Source: Planctomycetota bacterium (GTDB taxonomy: Bacteria; Planctomycetota; GCA-002687715; DRQF01). Taken from it: DNA of 24,895 bases. A model generated the notes under the pieces. The model was not told where the DNA came from. It did not search any database and saw only the letters and a program-made list of their open reading frames with translations. The stretch lies in contig JACKGY010000022.1 in the NCBI GenBank assembly GCA_020639295.1, positions 1 through 24,895 on the forward strand. The letters are read 5' to 3'. The position numbers and the translations under genes were made by a program. This document shows, piece by piece, positions 14,278 through 23,800 of this stretch; within the stretch, counting starts at the first letter, position 1; each line of letters starts with the position of its first letter.

Positions 14278-15593
14278 GCCAGACCGACGTGGCCAAGGGA
14301 TTCGACTACAAGGTCGCCGACATCAACCTTGCCGACTGGGGTCGCAAGGAGATCATCATCGCCGAGGGTGAGATGCCCGGCCTGATGGCGGTCCGCGAGA
14401 AGTACAAGAAGGAGCAGCCCCTGAAGGCCGCGCGCATCGCCGGCTGCCTCCACATGACCATCCAGACCGCGGTCCTGATGGAAACGCTGGTCGACCTCGG
14501 CGCCGAGGTCCGCTGGTCCTCCTGCAACATCTTCTCGACCCAGGACCAGGCCGCCGCCGCGATGGCCGCGGCCGGCATCCCGGTCTTCGCCTGGAAGGGC
14601 GAGACCGAGGAGGAATACGACTGGTGCGTGAAGCAGACCATCGAGGGCCCGGACGGCTGGCGTCCGAACATGATCCTCGACGACGGCGGCGACCTCACGA
14701 TCATGATGCATCGGGACTACCCCGAGCTGATGAAGGACGTCCGCGGCATCTCCGAGGAGACCACCACCGGCGTCCATCGCCTCTACCAGATGGCCAAGAA
14801 GGGCACGCTCAAGGTGCCGGCCATCAACGTCAACGACTCGGTCACCAAGTCGAAGTTCGACAACCTCTACGGCTGCCGCGAGTCGCTGATCGACGGCATC
14901 AAGCGCGCCACCGACGTGATGATCTCCGGCAAGAAGTGCGTCGTCGCCGGTTACGGTGACGTCGGCAAGGGCTGCGCCCAGGCCTTCCACGGCATGGGTG
15001 GCCGGGTCTACGTGACCGAGATCGACCCGATCTGCGCCCTGCAGGCCTGCATGGCCGGCTTCGAGGTGGTCACCATGGAGGAAGCGGCGAAGTGGGGCGA
15101 CATCTTCGTCACCACCACCGGCTGCTGCGACATCATCAACCGCGAGCACATGGACCTGATGAAGGACGGCGCGATCGTCTGCAACATCGGTCACTTCGAC
15201 ACCGAGATCCAGGTCGCCTCGGTCTACAACGACAAGACGATCACGGTCGACGAGATCAAGCCGCAGGTCGACAAGCTGACCTGGCCGGACGGCAAGAGCG
15301 TCATCATCCTGGCCAAGGGCCGGCTCGTGAACCTCGGCTGCGCCACCGGCCACCCGAGCTTCGTGATGTCGAACTCCTTCTCCAACCAGGTGCTGGCCCA
15401 GATCGAGCTCTGGAACAACCACAAGAGCTACGAGTGCAAGGTCTACACCCTGCCCAAGCACCTGGACGAGGAGGTCGCCCGACTCCACCTCGACAAGCTC
15501 GGCGCCAAGCTCACCAAGCTGACCGCCAAGCAGGCCGAGTACCTCGAGGTCGAGGTCACCGGCCCCTTCAAGCCCGACCACTACCGCTACTGA
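14274..15593 (+). CDS. ahcY: S-adenosylhomocysteine hydrolase (adenosylhomocysteinase)
   Basis: A 439-residue cytosolic enzyme that splits S-adenosylhomocysteine into homocysteine and adenosine, clearing the inhibitor left by methyltransferases. All family landmarks are present: H60 in AGCLHMT, D137 in LDDGGD, E162 in SEETTTGVH, K192, D196 and C201 in TKSKFDNLYGCRES, the NAD-binding loop GYGDVGKG (226-233), CNIGHFDTEI (303-312), GHPSFVMSNSFSNQ (359-372) and the C-terminal KPDHYRY tail that closes a neighbouring subunit's NAD site. Length is normal. It overlaps the regulator-methyltransferase gene by 4 bases, with GGAAAGGAA before the ATG, so translation is coupled. A strong hairpin follows the stop. 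Confidence 0.98.
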   Translation: MSQTDVAKGFDYKVADINLADWGRKEIIIAEGEMPGLMAVREKYKKEQPLKAARIAGCLHMTIQTAVLMETLVDLGAEVRWSSCNIFSTQDQAAAAMAAAGIPVFAWKGETEEEYDWCVKQTIEGPDGWRPNMILDDGGDLTIMMHRDYPELMKDVRGISEETTTGVHRLYQMAKKGTLKVPAINVNDSVTKSKFDNLYGCRESLIDGIKRATDVMISGKKCVVAGYGDVGKGCAQAFHGMGGRVYVTEIDPICALQACMAGFEVVTMEEAAKWGDIFVTTTGCCDIINREHMDLMKDGAIVCNIGHFDTEIQVASVYNDKTITVDEIKPQVDKLTWPDGKSVIILAKGRLVNLGCATGHPSFVMSNSFSNQVLAQIELWNNHKSYECKVYTLPKHLDEEVARLHLDKLGAKLTKLTAKQAEYLEVEVTGPFKPDHYRY

Positions 15594-15623
15594 TCGACGC
15601 GCCTCCGCGCGACGAGGATGAAC

Positions 15624-15651
15624 GAGGCGCCCGGATCACTCCGGGCGCCTC
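15624..15651. terminator. Terminator hairpin between ahcY and the convergent beta-helix gene
   Basis: A perfect 12-base stem (GAGGCGCCCGGA, loop TCAC, TCCGGGCGCCTC) lies 30 bases after the ahcY stop and 40 bases beyond the stop of the minus-strand gene. TTCTCGT follows on the plus strand, so the T-run is short, but the stem is very stable. It can serve both directions. Confidence 0.8.
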
Positions 15652-15691
15652 TTCTCGTGACGGGGACACGATCCTCCCGTCCGCGGCGGAG

Positions 15692-18172
15692 TCAGTCCTC
15701 CACGACCAGACGGTGGAGGTTGCCGATGTTGCCGTGCGTGAGGTCGCCGAGCAGAGCCGCTCCGGCCTGGACGCCGAAGGCGGCGCCGACGATCGCCGGA
15801 TCGTTCGGGATCGTGATCGGATAGGGATAACCCTCCCAGATCAGATCCTCGTGCAGGTAGTTCGCCGGCAGGCCCACCAGCACGATGCCGAAGGGCGGGT
15901 AGTACCAGTTCCCGTCGAGGAGACCGACCGACAGCCGACCGAGGCCGTTGGGACCGTCCAGCGTGAACCACATCGTCTGGCCGATGCCCGGACGCCCGCT
16001 CGCCAGGAGCCGGAAGTGGCTGAACTCGTAGGCGCCCATGTCGGCGCCGAGGACGCCGTCGAGGTCGTGGTCGTTGATCCGTGACGACTCGTCGTGATCC
16101 GCCGCCACCTGGAGGCCGAGCGCGAAGTCGCCGGCGTCGATGCAGGGCGAGCCGATCTGGAGCCGCAGGTCGCCGGCCGTCGGATCGAGGAAGAGCGGGT
16201 CGGCGTGGATGTTGCCGTTGCTGCCGGCGAGGAGGGCGTCGCCATCGCTCGTGGCGAGATTGGCCGCGGTCGCGCCGCTGAAGTTCGTGGCGTTGCCCCA
16301 GGCGATCGAACTCCGCACGACGCCGGCGTAGCTCGCGCTCATGGCGATGCCGGTGCCGCAGCCGGTGACGGTCGCGAAGCGCAGATCACGGGCCGTGACG
16401 TGATTCCTCAGGTCGATGCCGATCCCGGCGCAGTCCTGGGCGACCAGACCGTCCAGGGGAGCCACCGCCTTCAACAGGCGCATGCCGTCTCCGGGCGCCT
16501 CGCGAACCGTGACCGCGCGGATGCTGGTCTCGTAATCGTCGCAGATGAAGGCCTCCACCCCGCCCCAGCCGGCCTGCCGGATCTCGACGTGTTCGATGCG
16601 CGAGCCGGGACTCTCGAGATCGACGCGGACGTGGTGCCAACTCCCCGGACTGCCGATCGAGGGCCCGTCCTTGTTGGTGTCGCCGGCGACGCGGTCGTCC
16701 TGCAGGCTGGTCAGGATGATCGGCTCGGCCCCGGTCCCGAGCAGCTCGAAGACGCCGCCGAGGCTGCGCAGGACCCGGTCGCCGTCCATCTTGATCACCA
16801 GTCCCGGACCGAGGCGCAGCAGCTTGCCGGCGCCCATGGTCGGATTGGTCCGGGTGACGATGCAGCCGGCCATCATGGCCCGCGCCGAGATCGCGACCGT
16901 GCCGTAGAAGCTCGGATCCTCGACCAGAGGCGCATCGAGGACGAGGTTGCCGGCGGCCTCGTTGTCGCGGAAGTTCACCAGGTTCACCCAGCGTGCGCCG
17001 CGCAGGGCGTAGCCGTTGAGGTCGAATCGGCAGTCGTGGATGGTCGGCGAGTCGAGGATGCCGTGGAGCCAGAGGCCCACGTCGACGGCATGGTCGATCA
17101 CGCAGTGGGCCAGATCGAGCTGGCCGCCCTGATGATCGATCGCGCCCATCACCGAGTTGCCCGCGAAGCGGATGTGGCAGTACCCGAGATCGACCTGCGA
17201 CCCGGTGCTCAGGTTGATTCCGCTCCAACGACCCGACACGCCGACGGAGGGACCATCCTTGTTGGTGTCGCCAGCCCAGTCGTCGTCGGCGAAGTCGGTG
17301 AGCACGATGGGCTCGGCCGCCGTGCCCTGGCCGTGCAGGCTGCCGAGGATGGTCAGATAGGACGGGGCGAGCGCGCACTTCAGGACCACGCCGGGCTCGA
17401 TGGTGAGGCTGTCGCCGGCCCGGATGTTGAGCGAGCTGAAGACGTAGGCACCACCGATCATCGCCGCCTTCGGAATGATCAGATCGACCGGCGTGACGCT
17501 GAAGGGGTTGCGGTAGTTCGGCGTGGTCTCGATGCAGTCGTGGACGCTGCAGCCCGAGGCCTGGTTGCCGCTCATCGCGGCCAGGGAGGCGATCGAACAG
17601 AAGGTGATGGCCTTCTCACAGGCGGTGATCGTGGTTCCGGTCACCGGGTGGGCGAGATGGTCGTTCGGCATCATGATCCCGGGCCCGCTGCAGTCGCGGA
17701 TGAGGCAGCCGGAAATGGGCGCCACGGCGGCCGTGCCGAGGCTGATGCCGACCTCGGCATAAGAAATCTCGAAGTGGCTGAGCTGACCGCTGGCATAGGC
17801 GCCCAGGCCCAGGGAGCCCCAGTCGCCCGGCTGCCCCTGGCTCGGACCGTCGCCGTTGGTGTCGCCGCCCAGCGCGTCGTCCTTCAGCGAGGTCAGATGG
17901 GCGTAGGGAGCGGCCGGTCCGACCAGGTTGCCCTCGACCAGGAGGTCGGCATCGGGCCCGAACTTGAGGATGGCGCCGGCCTGGATGGTCAGGGTCGTCC
18001 CGCTCGGGACGTGGATGGTGTTGGTCACCTTGTAGACGACTCCGCTCTGCAGCGGGCCGTAGTTCAGGTCGCTGACGTTGCCGTTGAGGGCGACCACCAC
18101 CTGGGCCGGAGCCCGGGCCGCGCCGATCAGGAGGGCGATGATCGCCGCCCCCAGCACGAGATTGGAACGCAT
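15692..18172 (-). CDS. Secreted right-handed beta-helix protein, three-module form
   Basis: An 826-residue protein. The ATG at 18172 is chosen because AAGGAGG (18179-18185) precedes it by 6 bases and a signal peptide follows at once (hydrophobic core about 5-19, cleavage probably after APA at residue 23). The body is beta-helix-like with three modules. Each has an Asp/Gly-rich loop, DDxxxGDTNxDGPSxGxxGxW, at about residues 98, 296 and 492. A segment ADPLFLDPTAGDLRLQ...SPCIDAGDF, typical of pectate-lyase-fold surface proteins, lies at about 657-682. Residues about 718-826 form a beta-rich C-terminal domain shared with the next three genes (PITIPNDPAIVGAAFGVQ). No catalytic residues are evident. 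It is probably a surface or extracellular adhesion or matrix protein. Confidence 0.9.
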   Translation of the reverse strand: MRSNLVLGAAIIALLIGAARAPAQVVVALNGNVSDLNYGPLQSGVVYKVTNTIHVPSGTTLTIQAGAILKFGPDADLLVEGNLVGPAAPYAHLTSLKDDALGGDTNGDGPSQGQPGDWGSLGLGAYASGQLSHFEISYAEVGISLGTAAVAPISGCLIRDCSGPGIMMPNDHLAHPVTGTTITACEKAITFCSIASLAAMSGNQASGCSVHDCIETTPNYRNPFSVTPVDLIIPKAAMIGGAYVFSSLNIRAGDSLTIEPGVVLKCALAPSYLTILGSLHGQGTAAEPIVLTDFADDDWAGDTNKDGPSVGVSGRWSGINLSTGSQVDLGYCHIRFAGNSVMGAIDHQGGQLDLAHCVIDHAVDVGLWLHGILDSPTIHDCRFDLNGYALRGARWVNLVNFRDNEAAGNLVLDAPLVEDPSFYGTVAISARAMMAGCIVTRTNPTMGAGKLLRLGPGLVIKMDGDRVLRSLGGVFELLGTGAEPIILTSLQDDRVAGDTNKDGPSIGSPGSWHHVRVDLESPGSRIEHVEIRQAGWGGVEAFICDDYETSIRAVTVREAPGDGMRLLKAVAPLDGLVAQDCAGIGIDLRNHVTARDLRFATVTGCGTGIAMSASYAGVVRSSIAWGNATNFSGATAANLATSDGDALLAGSNGNIHADPLFLDPTAGDLRLQIGSPCIDAGDFALGLQVAADHDESSRINDHDLDGVLGADMGAYEFSHFRLLASGRPGIGQTMWFTLDGPNGLGRLSVGLLDGNWYYPPFGIVLVGLPANYLHEDLIWEGYPYPITIPNDPAIVGAAFGVQAGAALLGDLTHGNIGNLHRLVVED
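16628..17881 (-). repeat. Three Asp/Gly-rich module motifs in the first beta-helix gene
   Basis: Copies lie at about 17813-17881, 17216-17287 and 16628-16699, with starts separated by 594 and 588 bases (about 197 residues). All encode versions of DD-(3)-GDTN-(K/G)-DGPS. Copies 2 and 3 share the plus-strand string ccttgttggtgtcgcc, so similarity persists at the DNA level. The Asp pattern could bind calcium; that is inferred. Confidence 0.85.
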
Positions 18173-18188
18173 GGTTTTCCTCCTTCTG

Positions 18189-18204
18189 CTCTCCCGGAGG
18201 AGAG
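18189..18204 (-). terminator. Weak hairpin between two beta-helix genes
   Basis: CTCTCC-CGGA-GGAGAG forms a 6-base stem in the 56-base gap before the downstream paralog. There is no T-run. It could slow polymerase, act as an RNA-processing site, or mean nothing; read-through from the gene at 18229-20700 into the one at 15692-18172 is likely. Confidence 0.3.
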
Positions 18205-18228
18205 ACCTCGACCAGCATCGCGACCCGC

Positions 18229-20700
18229 TCAATCGCCGAGTCGGGCGCGGTAGACGCTGGTCATGCCACCGACCTGGAGGTTGCCGAGCGGAGCGGCGCC
18301 CATCTGGACGCCGAAGGGCGTGCCGACGAGGGCGGGGTCGGTCGGAAGGACGAGCGGATGGGGATAGCCCTCCCAGACCAGATCGCGATGGACGAGGGTC
18401 GCCGGCGCGGCCACCAGGAGAATGCCGTAGGGCGGGACGTAGGCGGTCTGATCGAGCAAGCCGACGTTGATCAGGCCGATCGCGGGCGGGCCGATCAGGG
18501 TGAAGGACATGTTGCCGCCGAGGACCGGCTCGCCGGTCACCACCATGTCCCAGAGATGGAACTCGTGGGCGCCCATGTCGGCGCCGAGAACCCCGTCGAG
18601 GTCGTGGTCGCTGACCCGCGAGGCCTCGTCGTGATCGGCCGCCACCTGGATGCCGAGCGCGAGCTCCGCGGCGTCGATGCAGGGCGAGGTCGCCTGCAGG
18701 CGGAGATCGCCGGTCGTGGGATCGACGAAGAGCGGATCGGCGTCGATGTTGCCGTTGACGCCGACCAGGGCCGGCTCGCCGTCGCTGGCGAAGAGATTCG
18801 CGGCGCTGGCGCCGAGGATGTCGACGACGTTGCCGCGGACGATGGCGCCATGGACGCTGCCGGCGAAGATCCCGCCCAGGTCGAGGCCCAGATCGCAGCC
18901 GGTGACGGTGGCGAAGCGGAGCATCCCGGGGTCGACGTCGGCCGAGAGGTCGATCCCGGTGCCGACGCAGTCGCGAACCACGAGGCAGTCCAGCGGCCCG
19001 TTCTGACCGAGGATCCGGATGCCGCCGGCACGAGCCTTCTCGACCCGGACGGCCTTCAGGCTCGCCTGGGAACTGGCGACGATGAGCGCCGGGTCGCCCA
19101 TGGAGCCGGCGTGACGGAGCAGGAGATGCTCGATCCGTGCGGGCGCGGCGCTCTCGATGGTCAGGCCGATGCAGGGCGCCGGGTCGCCGACCGGCGGCCC
19201 GTCGTGGAAGGTGTCGCCGCCGAACTCGTCATCCTGCGAGGAGGTGAAGACCACGGGATCGCGCGCCGTTCCGAGGACGTTCAGGACGCCCTGTCCGGTC
19301 GTGAAGCGCAGGTAGTTGCCGCGCTTGATGACCACGCCCGGACCCAGGCTGAGGCTCTTGCCCGCCGGGATGACGTTGAGGTCGGAACAGGTGAAACAGC
19401 CGGCGATCATCGACCGGCGGTCGATGACCACGTCCGAGGCGACGCGGCCGACGACGTGGATCCGTTCGGGAAGGCCGCGGATCAGCGCCGCGTTGTCGCG
19501 CATGCGCTCGAGGTTGTCCCAGATCAGGCCGTCCACCCAGCGGAAGCTCAGCGCCGAGCGCCATTCGCAGTCGTGGATCTCGGGCTTGGCCGGCTGCTGA
19601 TGGAAGCCGAGGCCGCCGTCCTCGAAGTCGAAGAAGCGGCAGTGGCCGACGACGGCCTCGCCGCCCGCGAAGTCGAGGGCGAAGTGACCATTGCTGCCGG
19701 CGTGGCGCACCAGGGCGTACTCGAGACGACTGCCCGCGGAGCCGGGCTGGAAGCTCAGGCCCTCCCAGTAGGTCGGCGGCGCGGTGGCGGACGGGGGGCC
19801 GTCCTTGCGGGTGTCGCCGCCATGGTCGTCATCGTTGATGTCGGTGAAGACGAGGGGCTCGGTCGCCGTGCCGACGGCGGTCAGACGGCCCGCGACCCGA
19901 AGGGCGTTGCCGCCCTTGTTCTTGAGCACGATGCCGCGCTCGAGCTCGAGTTCTCCCCCCGGATCGATGGCTGGAAAGCCCCAGAAGACGAGACTCGGCC
20001 CGAGGACATTGACCCGGCGGATGACCACCTTCTCGCCGATCCGGGAATAGGCGCAGGCGAAGTAGTCGCCGGCGTAATTCCCGGTCGCGACGTTGTTCTC
20101 GAAGCCGGGCAGCGCCTCGACGCCGAAGCCGGCGACCGGGAGGTAGCAGTTCTCGAAGCGACATCTCCTGACGCTCGGACGCGCGTTCGTCTGCTCGCCC
20201 TCGAGTGCCACCGAGCTGCAGTCGCGGATGATCGAGTCCTGAAGGAAGATGTCGGCGCCGTGGAGCACGATGCCGGGCAGGCCGTTGCGACCGCCGTAGC
20301 GGACTTCGACCCAGAGGAGCTCGCTGCCGTCGGCCGTGTCGGTGAAGAAGAGGCCGCGCCAGTCCTCGGCCCGGCCCTGGCTCGGGCCGTCGCCGTTGCT
20401 GTCGCCCCCGGCGGAGTCGTCGGCCTGCGAGCTGAAGATGATCGGCTGCGTCGGCGTTCCCGCCGCGACCAGCCGACCCTCGACCCGCAACCAGTGCTCG
20501 CCGAGGAACTTCAGGATCGCGCCCGGTGCGATGGTCAGCTTCCGTCCGGCCGGCACGAGGAGCGAGCCGTTCGCGTGGTAGACCTGGCCGGCCAGCAGCG
20601 GACCACCCTGACCATCCCAGATCGAACCGCTGATCGAGATCTGGGCCGAGGCGGACATGCCGAGGACGAAAACCCAGGCGAGGATGCATCGGCCGTTCAT
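18229..20700 (-). CDS. Secreted right-handed beta-helix protein, second three-module paralog
   Basis: An 823-residue protein with ATG at 20700 preceded by AGGAG about 9 bases upstream. A signal peptide covers residues 1-19 (ILAWVFVLGMSASA, cleavage before Q20). The N-terminal block ISISGSIWDGQGGPLLAGQVYHA is shared with the 1220-residue paralog. Three Asp/Gly-rich loops occur at about residues 94, 290 and 490; the second and third are divergent (DGPPSATAPPTYW, DGPPVGDPAPC). An ADPLFVDPTTGDLRLQ...SPCIDAAE segment and the shared C-terminal domain (PLVLPTDPALVGTPFGVQ) close the protein. The function is not known; an exported surface role is inferred. The gap to the next gene is 56 bases. Confidence 0.9.
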   Translation of the reverse strand: MNGRCILAWVFVLGMSASAQISISGSIWDGQGGPLLAGQVYHANGSLLVPAGRKLTIAPGAILKFLGEHWLRVEGRLVAAGTPTQPIIFSSQADDSAGGDSNGDGPSQGRAEDWRGLFFTDTADGSELLWVEVRYGGRNGLPGIVLHGADIFLQDSIIRDCSSVALEGEQTNARPSVRRCRFENCYLPVAGFGVEALPGFENNVATGNYAGDYFACAYSRIGEKVVIRRVNVLGPSLVFWGFPAIDPGGELELERGIVLKNKGGNALRVAGRLTAVGTATEPLVFTDINDDDHGGDTRKDGPPSATAPPTYWEGLSFQPGSAGSRLEYALVRHAGSNGHFALDFAGGEAVVGHCRFFDFEDGGLGFHQQPAKPEIHDCEWRSALSFRWVDGLIWDNLERMRDNAALIRGLPERIHVVGRVASDVVIDRRSMIAGCFTCSDLNVIPAGKSLSLGPGVVIKRGNYLRFTTGQGVLNVLGTARDPVVFTSSQDDEFGGDTFHDGPPVGDPAPCIGLTIESAAPARIEHLLLRHAGSMGDPALIVASSQASLKAVRVEKARAGGIRILGQNGPLDCLVVRDCVGTGIDLSADVDPGMLRFATVTGCDLGLDLGGIFAGSVHGAIVRGNVVDILGASAANLFASDGEPALVGVNGNIDADPLFVDPTTGDLRLQATSPCIDAAELALGIQVAADHDEASRVSDHDLDGVLGADMGAHEFHLWDMVVTGEPVLGGNMSFTLIGPPAIGLINVGLLDQTAYVPPYGILLVAAPATLVHRDLVWEGYPHPLVLPTDPALVGTPFGVQMGAAPLGNLQVGGMTSVYRARLGD
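19165..20421 (-). repeat. Three Asp/Gly-rich module motifs in the second beta-helix gene
   Basis: Copies lie at about 20353-20421, 19759-19833 and 19165-19233, about 588 and 600 bases apart. The first is close to those in the neighbours (DDSAGGDSNGDGPSQG). The later two lost the final conserved Ser-x-Gly part, so this gene is the most diverged member of the array. Confidence 0.8.
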
Positions 20701-20868
20701 GCGCGAAGCTCCTGAAGGGACCTCCCCACGTCGCCAGGGTCGACCGCCGCGAATCCCGTGCCCGATCCACCAGGGTCGTCAAGACGAACCGAGGTCCGAT
20801 CCCGGAGGATCAGACCTCGGCCCTGCGCGACCGCTGGCGGATTGCCGCGCGTGGCGCGGCGGCGGTCT
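20701..20868 (-). other. Intergenic region between second and third beta-helix genes
   Basis: No gene is seen. The gap holds a strong hairpin (reported separately) and two direct copies of CCAGGGTCG, at 20734-20742 and 20770-20778, 36 bases apart, upstream of the gene at 18229-20700. TTGACG occurs on the minus strand, but no convincing -10 partner follows. Confidence 0.4.
20789..20820 (-). terminator. Terminator hairpin after the five-module beta-helix gene
   Basis: CCGAGGTC and GACCTCGG form an 8-base outer stem. After one C-A mismatch, GATCC-CGGA-GGATC adds 5 more pairs. On the minus strand the stem is followed by TTCGTCTTG, a short T-rich run. It lies 48 bases beyond the stop of the gene at 20869-24531. 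Confidence 0.7.
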
Positions 20869-23800
20869 TCAGTCGCCGATGACGCCTCGGTAGAGGTTGG
20901 CGATGTTGCCCACCAGGGTGTTCCCGTAGACCGCGCAGCCCATCTGGACGCCGATCTGGTAGCCGACGGCGTAGGGATCGTTCGGGATCGTCACCGGGTA
21001 GCCGTAGTTCACGTACCAGATGTCCTGGTGAACGAGGGTCAGGGGCGAGCCGCAGAGCACCATGCCGTAGGGCGGATAGTAGTACTCGTAGTCGAGCAAG
21101 GCGATGCTGATCACCGTGAAGGCCGGCATGCCGGTCAGGGTGAAGGTCATCGAGCTGCCGATCCGCGGCTGACCGGTGAAGCTCATCTCCCAGTTGCAGA
21201 ACTCGTGGGCGCCCATGTCCGCCCCCACCGTGCCGTCGAGGTCGTGGTCGGTCACGCGCGAGAACTCGTCGTGGTCGCCGGCCACGATGACGCCGAGCGC
21301 GAAGTCGCCGGCGTCGATGCAGGGCGAAGTCGCCTGCAGCCTCAGGTCGCCGTTCGGGGCGTCGACGAAGAGCGGATCGGCGTCGATGTTGCCGTTCGTC
21401 CCCGCCAGTACGGCACTGCCGTTGGACTGGAAGAGGTTCGCCGCCGTGGCATTGACGTAGTTGGTCGTGTTGCCCCAGGAGATCGAGCTCAGGACCGGCG
21501 CGGTCCAGGTACCCAACGAGATCCCGTTCCCGCAGCCCGTGACCGTCGCGAAGCGTAGGGGCTGGTGGATTCCCGCGGGCCCGTTCATCGCGATTCCGCT
21601 CCCCGCGCAATCATGGGCGACGAGATTGTCCAAGGGTGCGCCGGCCGAGGAGATCGAGATGCCGCCGGCGCCGCAATGCTCCGCCCGGACTCCGTCCAGG
21701 GACGCGCCGGAGGAGCCGCAGAAGAGGCCCTCGAATCCGCTGTTGCCGCTGTAGCGGATCCGGACGTGCCGCACGACGCAGCTGCTCGGGCTGAAGATCC
21801 CGATGCCCCGCCAGGCGCCGGGGACGCCGGCGGAGGGACCGTTCTTGTTGGTGTCGCCGCCCCAGTCGTCGTCGGCGACGCTGGTGAAGACCACCGGCTC
21901 GAGACCACTCCCCTCGATGTCGATCACGCCGCTGCCGTCGGTGATCCGCGCCGACGTGCTCGCCGCCTTCAGCACCAGGCCGCGACCGAAGGTCAGGTGG
22001 CTGCCCGACCCGAGCGCCGGCCCGACCTCGAACACGATCGCGCCGGCGATCATCGCCCTGGCCGAGACCTCGGCGCTGCCGGCCACGGCCGTGAACTCGA
22101 CCAGCGGGGAGTCGTAGACCGCGTTCCCCGTGGCCTGGTTGAAGGCGACGTTCACGAGGTTGTCCCAGCGCAGACCGCGCATCGCGTAGGCGTTGCCGTC
22201 GAACCGGCAGTCGCGGATCGAGGGAGTCGCGGCGAGGCCGTTGAAGTCGACAGCCGCGGCGCTGCAGGCTTCGATCCGCGAGTCTCGCATGGTGAAACTC
22301 GTACTCGCGACCTCGACTCCGGCGAAGCCGGTCTGGCCGGCGTGGCGCAGGACGACGTGGTCGAGGATGCTCGCGTCGGACCCCTGACGCAGGCTGAGAC
22401 CGCGCCAGCCGCCGGGCGTTCCGCTGCTCGGACCGTCCTTGTTCGAGTCGCCGCCCCAGCCGTCGTCGGCGAGATCGGTGAACACGACGGGGAGGGCGGG
22501 CGTGCCGTTGCAGATCAGCGTGCCATCGACCACGAACTGGCTACCCGACAGGGTCGACTTCAGGATCAGGCCCGCCCCGAGAGTGAGGGAACCGGCGGCC
22601 CCGATGGTCTGGCTCCCGGCCAGCTCGATCACGCCGTTGATCACGTTGGTCGTCCCCAGCGCGATGCTCGTCGTCAGGACCCGCTGATCGACCTGGATCA
22701 GGTCGCGGATGCTGTTTCCCGTCGCCGTGTTGCCCGAGAAGTTGACCAGGCTGTCGAGGAACAGATCGTCCACCGCGATGCCGCAGCGATCGAAGGCGCA
22801 GCCGGTCACCGTCGGCGTCGAGAACGTGTTCTCGAGCGACAGGGCGTCGTTGGTGCAGTCCTCGATGGTCGAATTGGTGAGCGTCATGTTCGCGCCCGCG
22901 ATGGCCACGCCGGGGAAGGCCGATTGGCCGGCCAGGCGCACGCGAACGTTGTCCACGACGCTACCGCTGGCGGATGCCGGAAAGTTCAGACCACGCCAGT
23001 ACCCGGAGGTGATGGGGGTGGCCCCGTTCGCGTCGGTATCGCCGCCGTAGCCGTCATCGCGCTGGGTCGTGAACACGATCTCGCCGCCGCCGCCGTTCAG
23101 GTGCGTGAGACCCGAGAAGACGATGCGCCCGCCGTTGGGGATCATCTTGACCACCACGCCCCCGTCGATGGTGATGTCCGAGCCGACGCCAAAGTTGACG
23201 CTCGAGGTCAGCCCGAGCACGCCGCCGATGAGATTCGTCGGATCGATCGCGAGGGTGCCGCCGAAGCTCGACTGGGAGACGGTGATCGCCGTGAAGGCCG
23301 TGCAGTTGGCGCTGGTGTTGTTCACGAACTGCTCGAGGGCCGGAAAGCTCGCCGCCGCGATCGGCTGAAGCACGTCGTCGAAGTGGCTGTGCTTGATGAC
23401 CGGAAGCGAACCGCCGCCATTGAGGTCGACACCGGCCTGCAGGGAGTGATCGATCAGGCAGTAGTCCATCGCGATGTCGGCGTCGTTGAGCTCGATCGCG
23501 GCGAAGCCCGATTGGCCGGTGTAGCTCAGGACGGTGTGGTTGAGCTGGCTCTGGTCGGAGAGCGGGCCGAAGGCGAGTCCCCGCCACTCTCCCTTGGCCG
23601 GCGACGTGGCGCCGCCGTTCATGTTGGTGTCGCCGCCGCGCGTGTCGTCGTGGACGCTGGTGAAGACGACCTCGTTTCCGGGGGTACCGATGCAGATCAG
23701 GGTGCCGTCGACGTTCACCGCGACCCCGCTACCGGCGGCCTTGAAGATCACGCCGGCGCCGATCGTCACCGTGGCGCCCGCGTTGATCGTGATCGAGCCG

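Noticed and set aside
14172..15581. Minus-strand 469-codon frame opposite ahcY
   Set aside because: ahcY is unmistakable on the plus strand.
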